From: an uncultured Lachnospiraceae bacterium
GTDB taxonomy: Bacteria; Bacillota; Clostridia; Lachnospirales; Lachnospiraceae
DNA length: 8,017 nt
Reading direction: 5' to 3'
Assembly (NCBI GenBank): GCA_902463835.1
Contig: CABQGZ010000135.1
Span: forward strand, 1 to 8,017
The notes below the pieces were generated by a model, which made no database searches, was not told the origin of the DNA, and saw only the letters and a list, made by a program, of their open reading frames with translations. Positions 1 to 6,830 of this stretch are shown here, in pieces. Position 1 is the first letter of the stretch, and every line of letters starts with the position of its first letter. The translations under genes were made by a program, and so were the position numbers.

Positions 1-10
1 TCGAGAAGTA

Positions 11-38
11 ATTATACTACGCTTGTATTGTTTGTCAA
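11..38 (-). promoter_or_regulatory. Sigma-A type promoter pointing left, out of the window
   Basis: On the minus strand a perfect TTGACA (33-38) is followed by a 16-base spacer and a perfect TATAAT (11-16), which predicts a start near position 4. The spacer is one base short of the optimal 17, and there is no TGn extension. It lies just downstream of the metK terminator, so it should drive the next minus-strand gene, which is outside the window. The match to the housekeeping consensus is seen directly; activity is inferred. Confidence 0.7.
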
Positions 39-45
39 GTATCCG

Positions 46-74
46 AAAAAAAAATTCCAAGATTCTTAAGAATT
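46..74 (-). terminator. Probable weak intrinsic terminator of metK
   Basis: On the minus strand, seven bases after the metK stop codon, AATTCT (69-74) can pair with GGAATT (53-58) to give a six-pair stem with one U-G pair and a ten-base loop. The run of nine T residues (46-54) overlaps the base of the stem. An alternative short palindrome, ATTCTTAAGAAT, lies inside the same stretch. The long U tract and the position fit a terminator, but the stem is short and AT-rich, so termination may be partial. No better terminator is visible before the next promoter. Confidence 0.45.
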
Positions 75-80
75 ATTTCC

Positions 81-1268
81 CTACAAATACTTTTTCAATA
101 CATCCACCTTATCCAGGGCTTCCCAGGGGAGCTTTAGATCGTTGCGTCCAAAGTGTCCGTAGGCCGCAGTCTGCTTGTAGATGGGGCGTCTTAAATCCAG
201 CATCTTGATGATGCCGGCGGGGCGAAGGTCGAAGTTCTCCCGGATGATCTCCACCAGCTTCTCATCGCTGAGCCTGCCGGTGCCGAAGGTGTCCACCATA
301 ACGGAGGTGGGCTGGGCAACGCCGATGGCGTAGGAGAGCTGGATCTCGCATTTCTCTGCCAGACCTGCCGCCACGATATTTTTGGCCACGTAGCGAGCTG
401 CGTAGGCTGCGGAGCGGTCCACCTTAGTGCAGTCCTTACCGGAGAAGGCTCCGCCGCCGTGGCGGGCATAGCCGCCGTAGGTGTCCACAATAATCTTCCG
501 GCCGGTGAGACCTGCGTCTCCGTGAGGTCCGCCGATGACAAAGCGGCCGGTGGGATTGATGAAGAACTTGGTGTTCTCGTCGATGAGTTCTTCCGGAAGC
601 ACTTCGTCAAATACATACTTCTTGATATCTGCATGAATCTGCTCCTGAGTCACATCCGGGTCGTGCTGGGTGGAGAGCACCACCGCCTCCAGACGCTTAG
701 GGTTTCCGGCTTCGTCGTACTCTACAGACACCTGGCTCTTGCCATCGGGACGCAGATAGGTCAGGGTACCGTCCTTGCGTACTTTGGTCAGCTGACGTGT
801 CAGCTTGTGAGCCAGAGAGATGGGATATGGCATGAACTCCTCCGTCTCGTTGGTGGCATAGCCGAACATCATGCCCTGGTCGCCTGCGCCGATGGCTTCG
901 ATCTCCTGGTCGGACATCTTATTTTCCTTTGCCTCCAGCGCCTTGTCCACGCCCATGGCGATGTCTGCGGATTGCTCGTCGATGGCCACCAGAACAGCGC
1001 AGGTGTTGCCGTCAAAGCCGTACTCGGAGCGGTCGTAGCCGATCTCCTTCACCGTGTCGCGGACAATCTTCTGAATGTCCACGTAGGCGTTCGTTGTGAT
1101 CTCACCAGTCACAAGTACAAAGCCGGTGCAGGTGGCTGTCTCGCAGGCCACCCGGCTCATGGGATCCTTCTCCATCAACGCGTCCAAGATGGCGTCGGAT
1201 ACGGCGTCACAGACCTTGTCCGGATGGCCTTCCGTTACGGATTCCGATGTAAATAAACGTTTTTCCAT
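81..1268 (-). CDS. metK: S-adenosylmethionine synthetase (methionine adenosyltransferase)
   Basis: This cytosolic enzyme makes S-adenosylmethionine from methionine and ATP, releasing phosphate and pyrophosphate. SAM is the cell's main methyl donor and a precursor for other pathways. The 395-residue length is normal for bacterial MetK. Visible motifs include GHPDK near the N-terminus (residues 14-18, with the expected catalytic His15 and Asp17), signature 1 GAGDQGMMFGYA (127-138) and signature 2 GGGAFSGKD (271-279), the glycine-rich ATP/phosphate loop. The start ATG at 1266-1268 is fixed by AAAGGAGG six bases upstream and by the conserved MEKRLFTSESVTEGHP opening. The gene is transcribed alone from its own promoter through a SAM-I riboswitch, so its product should repress it. 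Its frame is intact and no key residue is missing. A long open frame on the opposite strand is only its shadow. Confidence 0.98.
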   Translation of the reverse strand: MEKRLFTSESVTEGHPDKVCDAVSDAILDALMEKDPMSRVACETATCTGFVLVTGEITTNAYVDIQKIVRDTVKEIGYDRSEYGFDGNTCAVLVAIDEQSADIAMGVDKALEAKENKMSDQEIEAIGAGDQGMMFGYATNETEEFMPYPISLAHKLTRQLTKVRKDGTLTYLRPDGKSQVSVEYDEAGNPKRLEAVVLSTQHDPDVTQEQIHADIKKYVFDEVLPEELIDENTKFFINPTGRFVIGGPHGDAGLTGRKIIVDTYGGYARHGGGAFSGKDCTKVDRSAAYAARYVAKNIVAAGLAEKCEIQLSYAIGVAQPTSVMVDTFGTGRLSDEKLVEIIRENFDLRPAGIIKMLDLRRPIYKQTAAYGHFGRNDLKLPWEALDKVDVLKKYL

Positions 1269-1274
1269 GTTTTT

Positions 1275-1282
1275 CCTCCTTT
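1275..1282 (-). promoter_or_regulatory. metK ribosome-binding site
   Basis: AAAGGAGG on the minus strand lies six bases before the metK ATG and is a near-perfect match to the anti-Shine-Dalgarno sequence. It confirms the chosen start. It lies outside the SAM switch hairpins, which fits control by transcription termination rather than by hiding the ribosome-binding site. Confidence 0.9.
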
Positions 1283-1304
1283 AATAGCTCGAAAAATCTT
1301 TTTG

Positions 1305-1342
1305 TGCAGTCCACAATGGACAAACTGTCCTTTGCGGCTGCA
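1305..1342 (-). other. Long imperfect hairpin in the metK leader, downstream of the SAM switch
   Basis: In the metK mRNA, the arm at 1326-1342 can fold onto the arm at 1305-1322. The outer part is UGCAG with CUGCA, then after one bulged A come CC-GG, a G-U pair and CAA-UUG. After an A-A mismatch the inner part is GGACA with UGUCC, closing a three-base loop. That is about sixteen pairs in all. It is not followed directly by a U tract (CACAAAAAG follows), so it does not look like a terminator. It lies between the riboswitch terminator and the ribosome-binding site, so it is present only in full-length metK mRNA. Its role is unknown; it could stabilise the 5' end left after processing or be a protein or RNase site. 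The pairing was read by eye. Confidence 0.55.
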
Positions 1343-1345
1343 TGC

Positions 1346-1374
1346 AACAACAAAGGGTCCGCAAAAGCGGACCC
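1346..1374 (-). terminator. Riboswitch-controlled intrinsic terminator of the metK leader
   Basis: On the minus strand GGGTCCGC (1367-1374) and GCGGACCC (1355-1362) form a perfect eight-pair GC-rich stem closed by a TTTT loop. It is followed at once by TTTGTTGTT, a U-rich but interrupted tract. It lies about 25 bases after the SAM-I aptamer, as expected for an S-box terminator. A competing antiterminator can be drawn: GAGGAUUUGA (1392-1401), which includes the last three bases of aptamer stem P1, pairs with UCGGGUCCGC (1367-1376), giving nine pairs with one mismatch and three G-U pairs. That pairing occupies the whole 5' arm of the terminator. High SAM should lock P1 and let the terminator form. 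Confidence 0.88.
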
Positions 1375-1398
1375 GAAATCTTTAAAGATAATCAAATC

Positions 1399-1496
1399 CT
1401 CTTATTGTTCGATTACTCGCTCAGGCTGGCACCTTCCTATTGAGGGGTTGCCGTGACTTCACAGTTCCTATGTAACTCCATCACTCTGAATAAGAG
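1399..1496 (-). promoter_or_regulatory. SAM-I (S-box) riboswitch aptamer controlling metK
   Basis: The metK leader RNA has the hallmarks of the SAM-I class. Stem P1 is a perfect eight-pair CUCUUAUU (1489-1496) with AAUAAGAG (1399-1406). The conserved cores GGCAACC (1446-1452) and AAGGUGCC (1428-1435) form P3 as GGC/GCC and ACC/GGU pairs. CGA-GUAA-UCG forms P4. The UGGAG and GAAG segments lie where the P2 kink-turn is expected. UAGG in the P2 loop (1467-1470) can pair with CCUG in J3/4 (1422-1425) as the pseudoknot. The family is known to bind SAM and cause early termination. Here the regulated gene makes SAM, so this is direct feedback. The P2 details are less certain than P1, P3 and P4. Confidence 0.93.
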
Positions 1497-1534
1497 AAAT
1501 AATACAATATTGAATTTTCAAATCTTCTTCCCTA

Positions 1535-1563
1535 TATATACACCTATTTTGCAGGGCTGTCAA
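1535..1563 (-). promoter_or_regulatory. metK promoter overlapping the end of the oxidoreductase gene
   Basis: On the minus strand a perfect TTGACA -35 (1558-1563), a 17-base spacer and TATATA -10 (1535-1540) predict a start near 1528, about 30 bases before the riboswitch. The -35 lies in the final codons of the upstream oxidoreductase gene (Leu-Asp-Ser) and the stop codon TAG (1544-1546) lies in the spacer. The -10 differs from TATAAT at two positions. It is the only well-spaced promoter seen between the two genes. Confidence 0.75.
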
Positions 1564-4474
1564 GGGATTTTTGCAGGAAACAAAAATCGTAAGCTCTTCT
1601 CCTCAAAATGGAATGTACATCCTCCATTCCTCTTTTTAAGATCTCTTTTCCTGCGGCATTTTTGCACTTTGCCAACGTCTCGCCGATTGACAGCTCCATG
1701 CAGGCGCTCTGATACTGCCTGCCAACACAGCGATCCTCCGCTTCCCGGTTATGGAAGTCATACGCTGCTTCCCGGCCCAGAAACCCCAGCAGATTCTCCC
1801 GCTGTGCCAGTCGCTCGAGCGCCTGTCCGTATTCTGCACCGGGAACACAGCCAATATAGAAAAGCAGCGCACGAAGCCTGTCAAAATGCGGAATTCTGTG
1901 GAGATCCCAGCGTCTGGACACATAAAGGCTCTCCCTGCGCACGGCAGCTCCGCCTGCGCGGAATCGCTCCAGCAGTCTTATCACATCTGCCTTTATATCC
2001 TTTTCTCCCAGCAGAGCAAATACCGTCAGAAGCTGATTGATTCTCCAGTAATCACAAGTCTCCTCCAGGATACCGCCCAGATTGTTTCCCGGCTTCTGCA
2101 GATTTCTGTCGTCATAGGAAGCGGGATCCTCTTCCTGCACCAGCTTCTGAAAGCGCGCCTTCAATAGAGGCAGGCTGTCTCTCTCTCCAAACCATGCAAG
2201 GGCTATCCCAAGCCCCAGATTATCCGCGGCTCCTTCCAGTTCCTTCTTCAGCATCGGGACAGCCCTCTTTTTTGGCAGGCATAATATCTTTCCAAAGCAT
2301 ACCCGCTTTTCCTCCTTTGCTCCGACCATCAGACTCTTCACATCGTTTTGTGTTTTCTCCGCTTTCCCTGCTTTCCCATCCAGAATCTGCATATGTCGCA
2401 GCTTGCTCTGCAATTGACCCATCGGGATCTGGCGCACATCACAGTCCGCCAGCGCCGCCATCCCGCCTGCCGCGCCTATGGCATAGCCCCTGTTCTGGAT
2501 ATCGGCCGCCATGCGCAGATAAGCCGCCGCATCCTGCTCGGCACTGATGCTCTTGGACGCCGCAAGCAGCCCCTTCACCCCTTTGGGGATACAACAACGG
2601 TAGGGTATCTCGATGCGAATCCCCTCTCCATGATACGGCGTCATTCCCATATAGCTTAACAGGGAGCTCATCGTTCCATGGGGATCATTGTCCGTATACA
2701 CCAGAGCAATGGTATCTGCATAGCTTTTGCCCAGCAAAATATCTTTCATACTCATGGCAGCCTCACCAGCAAAGAGTCGTCCTTCCCGGGGCGTCAGAAC
2801 CGGCGAAAAATCTATCCCCCCGCCAAGCCGGTGGCCCATACGAATTCCTCTGAGTACCTCCCCGTATTCGTCCTGACAGATGGCATCCAGATTATACCCA
2901 TATCCCCCGTAATGCTGCATCCCGCAGTCCTGCACATTCCCGTTTTCCGCTGCGCCCAGCCTGCATGGAACTTCGGCAAAGGCAACAATATCGCCGTCTC
3001 CGGTAGCGTCAATGGCCACCTTCTGACAGAGAAGCCCCCAGCGCCCGTCCTGAACAATCTCCATACCGGTAACCTGCTCGTTCTCCTTCACCACGCCGCA
3101 AACGGTGGCCCCATTGTAGACCTCAACGCCTTCCATCTGCATGGAATGTGTACACCACAGCAGCCGTCCCGCTTCTGACGGCTCTACACCACGGCTCTCC
3201 ATACACGTCTTCTGCTGGCTGGCAAAGCCGTCTCTATAACCAAAATAATACCCCGGGATTCCCCCGTAGGTCTGTGTTCCTCCAAAGCCGTAATGATATT
3301 CCACCACAGCTGTTTTAGCGCCCTCCCGGGCAGCTGCAACAGCCGCTGCCGTCCCTGCGGTTCCGCCTACCGCCAAAACCACCTCATGACGTCCCAGAAA
3401 CGGGAGCGGCAGTTCACCTGTGTGCGCCAGCTTCTGCAGCGGCAATGGCTCTTCCCATGGTTCCCACTCCTTTTTCTCAAATTCCGAAAACGGGATTCGC
3501 ACATCCCGATTGCAAAAATACATGTCCCCGCACTGCTCTGCCGGACTCTTCGCTCCATCCGATTGCTTCAACGGATACGGTTCCTCTTCCAATTGCTCTG
3601 CCAACGTCCCCTTTCCAACAAAAGGCTCGTACGCCAGCAGCACCATCCGTAATCCCGCAGACGGATATGCTTTTTTCAGCAGCGTGAAGCAATGCAGCAA
3701 AGCCTCCTGACCCTTCTGGTACATGCTTCCCATATTCTCCTCCGCCTGCACCGGATATGAGACTTCCAGATAGGAGACATTTTCCCTGCAGAAGATGCGG
3801 TAGGCAATCGCTTCCGCCTCTCTGGTCTCCTCCCCAGTCAATCCGGGCCAGCGTTGATTCAGTCTGTCCGCAATCTCTGCTAGCCCGGCTTTATCGGGAA
3901 TCCCGCTTTCCTTCCAGGCCCCTTCCAGACGCAGAACCATAAAAGCCTCCGTCTCATGGAGCCATGTGCCGCCAAAGAGCATCCGCTTTAACGGCCGCGT
4001 CCCGTCAGCGTCCATAAGACAATCTCCCTCCAGCAGGAAATAGCCCCACTTGCTTCCAAGCAGCAATCCTGCCGCCCCATGCTTTACTGAATCGCAAAGA
4101 ATGGCGCAGGGCTCCAGACAAAAGAATACCTCCACGCCATTTTCCTCTACCCAATCCAGCAGCCGCCGCTTGATCTCGCCGATCTCCAGCATGCCCCACC
4201 GCTTAAGCCCAACACCTTCCTCCAGAACCGTATTCCTCTCCAAAGCTTCCCCGCCAAGCAGTGCCAGAAGCTCCTGTTTCGCTGGATCTTTGGCCTGTTT
4301 CCCGGAAGTCTCCCAAAAATCTGCATCCATGCGAAGGGTTCCAGTCAGATCACAGCCCAGAAATCCCCTCCGCTCCACCAGCGCCACACGGCGCCCTTCC
4401 CGTCTTCTGCGGACGGCAGCAAGACAACCTGCCAGGCTGCCTCCGTAGATTATATCATCAAAACATTTATCCAT
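1544..4474 (-). CDS. Large FAD-dependent oxidoreductase with two Rossmann-like halves and a helical C-terminal region
   Basis: This 976-residue protein resembles the FAD-dependent oxidoreductases grouped as FAD_oxidored. The best-conserved part is residues 364-680. It has a Rossmann strand-turn-helix with VGGTAGTAAA (369-378) ending in VVE (390-392), then YGFGGTQTYGG (395-405), then ATGDGD (490-495), then a late FAD-contact segment with IPYRC (623-627), SKSISA (640-645) and GYAIGAAGG (663-671). Residues 1-330 repeat part of this plan: GGSLAG (11-16), LVERRGFLG (32-40) and MDADGT (154-159), which mirrors the ATGDGD segment. Both glycine motifs are altered, with Ser for the middle Gly in the first and Val for the first Gly in the second. 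Residues 740-975 are helix-rich with HEAT-like repeats. No signal peptide or membrane segment is seen, so it should be cytosolic. ATG follows GGAG by five bases, ten bases after the regulator gene. Substrate unknown; sugar or polyol oxidation is only inferred from the neighbours. Confidence 0.85.
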   Translation of the reverse strand: MDKCFDDIIYGGSLAGCLAAVRRRREGRRVALVERRGFLGCDLTGTLRMDADFWETSGKQAKDPAKQELLALLGGEALERNTVLEEGVGLKRWGMLEIGEIKRRLLDWVEENGVEVFFCLEPCAILCDSVKHGAAGLLLGSKWGYFLLEGDCLMDADGTRPLKRMLFGGTWLHETEAFMVLRLEGAWKESGIPDKAGLAEIADRLNQRWPGLTGEETREAEAIAYRIFCRENVSYLEVSYPVQAEENMGSMYQKGQEALLHCFTLLKKAYPSAGLRMVLLAYEPFVGKGTLAEQLEEEPYPLKQSDGAKSPAEQCGDMYFCNRDVRIPFSEFEKKEWEPWEEPLPLQKLAHTGELPLPFLGRHEVVLAVGGTAGTAAAVAAAREGAKTAVVEYHYGFGGTQTYGGIPGYYFGYRDGFASQQKTCMESRGVEPSEAGRLLWCTHSMQMEGVEVYNGATVCGVVKENEQVTGMEIVQDGRWGLLCQKVAIDATGDGDIVAFAEVPCRLGAAENGNVQDCGMQHYGGYGYNLDAICQDEYGEVLRGIRMGHRLGGGIDFSPVLTPREGRLFAGEAAMSMKDILLGKSYADTIALVYTDNDPHGTMSSLLSYMGMTPYHGEGIRIEIPYRCCIPKGVKGLLAASKSISAEQDAAAYLRMAADIQNRGYAIGAAGGMAALADCDVRQIPMGQLQSKLRHMQILDGKAGKAEKTQNDVKSLMVGAKEEKRVCFGKILCLPKKRAVPMLKKELEGAADNLGLGIALAWFGERDSLPLLKARFQKLVQEEDPASYDDRNLQKPGNNLGGILEETCDYWRINQLLTVFALLGEKDIKADVIRLLERFRAGGAAVRRESLYVSRRWDLHRIPHFDRLRALLFYIGCVPGAEYGQALERLAQRENLLGFLGREAAYDFHNREAEDRCVGRQYQSACMELSIGETLAKCKNAAGKEILKRGMEDVHSILRRRAYDFCFLQKSLDSPAK

Positions 4475-4479
4475 ATATA

Positions 4480-4483
4480 CTCC
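4480..4483 (-). promoter_or_regulatory. Ribosome-binding site of the oxidoreductase gene
   Basis: GGAG on the minus strand lies five bases before the ATG at 4472-4474 and just after the TGA of the regulator gene (4485-4487). The close packing suggests translational coupling and supports the ATG start. Confidence 0.65.
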
Positions 4484-4484
4484 A

Positions 4485-6806
4485 TCACTCCGGCGCTTTT
4501 CGCTGTGTTCGATCTCTTTTCTTATACTCCGCCGGGGTCATACCCTCGTATTTCTTAAAAAGTCTGGTCAGGGTCACGCTGTTATTACAGCCCACCCTGG
4601 CGCTGATTGCTTCCACCGTCAGGTTCGTCTCATCTAACAGCTTTTTGGCATTCTCCAACCGCACCCAGTGGATGTAGGCAAGGGGAGACTGGCCTGTTTT
4701 CTCTTTATAGAAGGTGGACAGATAGGACACATTCATCCGAAATACCTCCGCGATCTGGCTGTTGCTCAGGTTGGGATCGGAAAAATGCTCCCTTATATAT
4801 TCCTTGACCTGCTCAGCCACAAGCTCTCCCTTTTTGCCCTTGGCTTTAATCGCCTCGTCACAAATAATACCGATCCGCTCCTTCAGGATCTCCTTGGCTT
4901 CCCGCAGCGGAATCTTGGGCTCCATATTCTCCAGAAGCTCCTGCATGTCTGGGAACTCCGCCCGCTCCCGCAGCTCACTTTCAGCCCGGAGCACACTGGC
5001 CGTCAGGTTCCACATCAGACATCTGCGAAGATCCTCGGAGCTGTTCACATTCGCCACATTCTTTTCATAGATCTCCTCAAAAAGCTCCTGAGCCGTCTCC
5101 TTCTTTCCCTCACAGATCCAGCGGATTAAAGCAGTCTCATTTTCCACCGAATACAGGTAGCTCATCTGTGTCTTACGCAGCATCTCCATATAGCTTAAGA
5201 TCAATCCGTCCCCTTTGACAAGCTGATACTCCATCACACGGGCGGCCTCGGAATATGCTGTATGCAGGAAATAAATATCCCTGTGCACATCACTGATGGA
5301 GATCGTCTCGAAAACGCCGCTCACACCCAGCGCATCTCCATCTTTCAGCGTCTCCAGCCGGGCGATATGCTCATAGCATTTCGCCTTATCCAGTTCGCCA
5401 AAATCTACAATGCACACGATCTTCTCATCCAGATTCATGGTCTCGCAGACAAACTCCTTTTCACATACCTCCTGCAGTACCGAGGTCACCGCCTGCCGGA
5501 TGGATTCGATATCCCTGCTGCCATGCTCTCCTTTTTCCCCGTCACCAAACGGGTCGAAGCGCTCCATCTGAAAGAGGATGATCATAAAATTCCCAATCTC
5601 GTAGGAAACGCCGTTTTTCTCAAACACACGATCCATATCCTCCGGCCGGATCCTGCCCCTTAGAGCCGCCGTCACCAGCAGCTCCTTCTTCATGCTGTCC
5701 ACCGCGGAGAGCTGCTTCTGCATGGCGTCATATTCCTGCACGATATTCTCGATGGCTGCGGCAATCTCCTTATTGCGAAAACGCAGATTGTCCTCATTGC
5801 CCGCCAGCTTCCGGGAGACGATCTTCTTCATTTTTCCCCAGGTTCTCTGCTTTCCCACTGAAAAAAAGTAAGCGGCTCCCGTTCCCACCAGGATACACAG
5901 AGCTAAGGCCGCCAGGAATGAAAACAGGCTCTGCAGCGCCTTTTTCCAAAATTCCCGGTATGGAATGAGGGAGATCACCTTAAGTCCAATCCGCTGGGAT
6001 TCCATGCAGGACGCCATCATCCGCTCCCCATTCACCGTGATATTCTGATACCCATTGCCCGCCGTGATCTGGCCGGAAAGTTCTCCTATATCAGGCATGT
6101 CCAGATTGCGGCTCACCAGGATCCGGTTCGCCTCATCCGTCAGAACGATACCGCTGTTTTTCATATAATCAAGATAGCTCAACGTGTTCTGGAGATACCC
6201 GGTGTTCAGTTCCAGAATCACATTCATACGCAGAGTACCACTGTGCACCGGCAGGGAAGAAATATAGGCCACCGGCCCGCTGCCCTCATTTTTTAAGAAC
6301 ATCCGGCCATTTCTGCCACAGAGAAGCGCTTCCCATTCCTCCTGCGTGTATCCACAGCTTTTGCCGATACGCTCATAGCTGACTGCCCGGTCGATATAAG
6401 CTCCCCCCAGCGTCAACACCATATCACTGTTGGGGAAATACACGTACCAGGCGCCCAGCCATTCATAGCTTCCGGTATAGACGGACACCTCCTGGGCTGC
6501 CTTGCTCAGGGCGAATCGCTTATTCGCATCCAGCGGCTGCCTGATCTGGGCAGCCTCCTTGACACTTCGATCGCTCTGTATCCGATACTCCAGCAAAAAA
6601 GCCTCCTCAAAGACCTGATCCAGCTTGGAATCCACCATCTGCAGGGCTGCCGTATTTGATTCCCTGGTCTCCTCCCAGATCACCAAATAAGTGTACAGGA
6701 AAAAGACGGAACAGACCACAATCGGTATCACCAGAATCACCAGATAGGATCCGATCCATTCCCTTATGTCCTGCATACGCCACCCAATACGTTTCTTTTT
6801 CACCAC
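4485..6806 (-). CDS. Membrane-anchored AraC-family transcriptional regulator (YesN-like)
   Basis: This 773-residue protein looks like a one-component sensor that reads an external signal and controls a nearby transport operon. After a basic start there is one membrane helix (about 18-43), an extracellular region of roughly 245 residues that is Cache-like in size and position, and a second helix (about 292-316). A helical linker (about 320-380) and a cytosolic middle region of unclear fold (about 385-540) follow. The C-terminus (about 662-766) is a two-HTH AraC DNA-binding domain, with HTH segments near 681-702 and 730-752 and the family-typical GQSPLAYI (705-712) and GMTPAEYKK (755-763). No phosphoacceptor receiver domain is seen, so it is not a classical response regulator. 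The GTG at 6804-6806 has GGGAG six bases upstream; a second GTG follows directly. It lies between the permease and oxidoreductase genes and likely activates this operon; its ligand cannot be told. Confidence 0.9.
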   Translation of the reverse strand: MVKKKRIGWRMQDIREWIGSYLVILVIPIVVCSVFFLYTYLVIWEETRESNTAALQMVDSKLDQVFEEAFLLEYRIQSDRSVKEAAQIRQPLDANKRFALSKAAQEVSVYTGSYEWLGAWYVYFPNSDMVLTLGGAYIDRAVSYERIGKSCGYTQEEWEALLCGRNGRMFLKNEGSGPVAYISSLPVHSGTLRMNVILELNTGYLQNTLSYLDYMKNSGIVLTDEANRILVSRNLDMPDIGELSGQITAGNGYQNITVNGERMMASCMESQRIGLKVISLIPYREFWKKALQSLFSFLAALALCILVGTGAAYFFSVGKQRTWGKMKKIVSRKLAGNEDNLRFRNKEIAAAIENIVQEYDAMQKQLSAVDSMKKELLVTAALRGRIRPEDMDRVFEKNGVSYEIGNFMIILFQMERFDPFGDGEKGEHGSRDIESIRQAVTSVLQEVCEKEFVCETMNLDEKIVCIVDFGELDKAKCYEHIARLETLKDGDALGVSGVFETISISDVHRDIYFLHTAYSEAARVMEYQLVKGDGLILSYMEMLRKTQMSYLYSVENETALIRWICEGKKETAQELFEEIYEKNVANVNSSEDLRRCLMWNLTASVLRAESELRERAEFPDMQELLENMEPKIPLREAKEILKERIGIICDEAIKAKGKKGELVAEQVKEYIREHFSDPNLSNSQIAEVFRMNVSYLSTFYKEKTGQSPLAYIHWVRLENAKKLLDETNLTVEAISARVGCNNSVTLTRLFKKYEGMTPAEYKKRDRTQRKAPE

Positions 6807-6812
6807 AGCTCA

Positions 6813-6817
6813 CTCCC
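6813..6817 (-). promoter_or_regulatory. Ribosome-binding site deciding the GTG start of the regulator
   Basis: GGGAG on the minus strand lies six bases before the GTG at 6804-6806 and nine before the next GTG (6801-6803), so the first GTG is favoured. The nearest ATG is at codon 11 and has only a weak GGGTGG upstream. Starting there would still keep the first membrane helix. Confidence 0.6.
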
Positions 6818-6830
6818 GCCTCTTTTGTCT

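Noticed and set aside
459..1256. Long plus-strand open frame of 265 codons opposite metK
   Set aside because: It lies wholly antisense to the highly conserved metK, shows no recognisable domain, and low-complexity hydrophobic runs are typical of a reverse-strand shadow of a GC-rich gene.
1305..1342. Leader hairpin as a second intrinsic terminator
   Set aside because: The bases following the stem are CACAAAAAG, not a U tract, on the metK strand; on the opposite strand the following bases are also not U-rich.
1499..1509. TATTAT or TATTGT as the metK -10 element, with TTGAAA nearby as -35
   Set aside because: The spacing to TTGAAA is far too short, and TATTAT would place the start inside riboswitch stem P1. 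The TTGACA-17-TATATA pair upstream fits much better.
1453..2167. Two plus-strand open frames opposite the oxidoreductase C-terminus
   Set aside because: They are antisense to a continuous 976-codon gene, have no clear ribosome-binding site and read as Ser/Pro/Arg-rich shadow translation.
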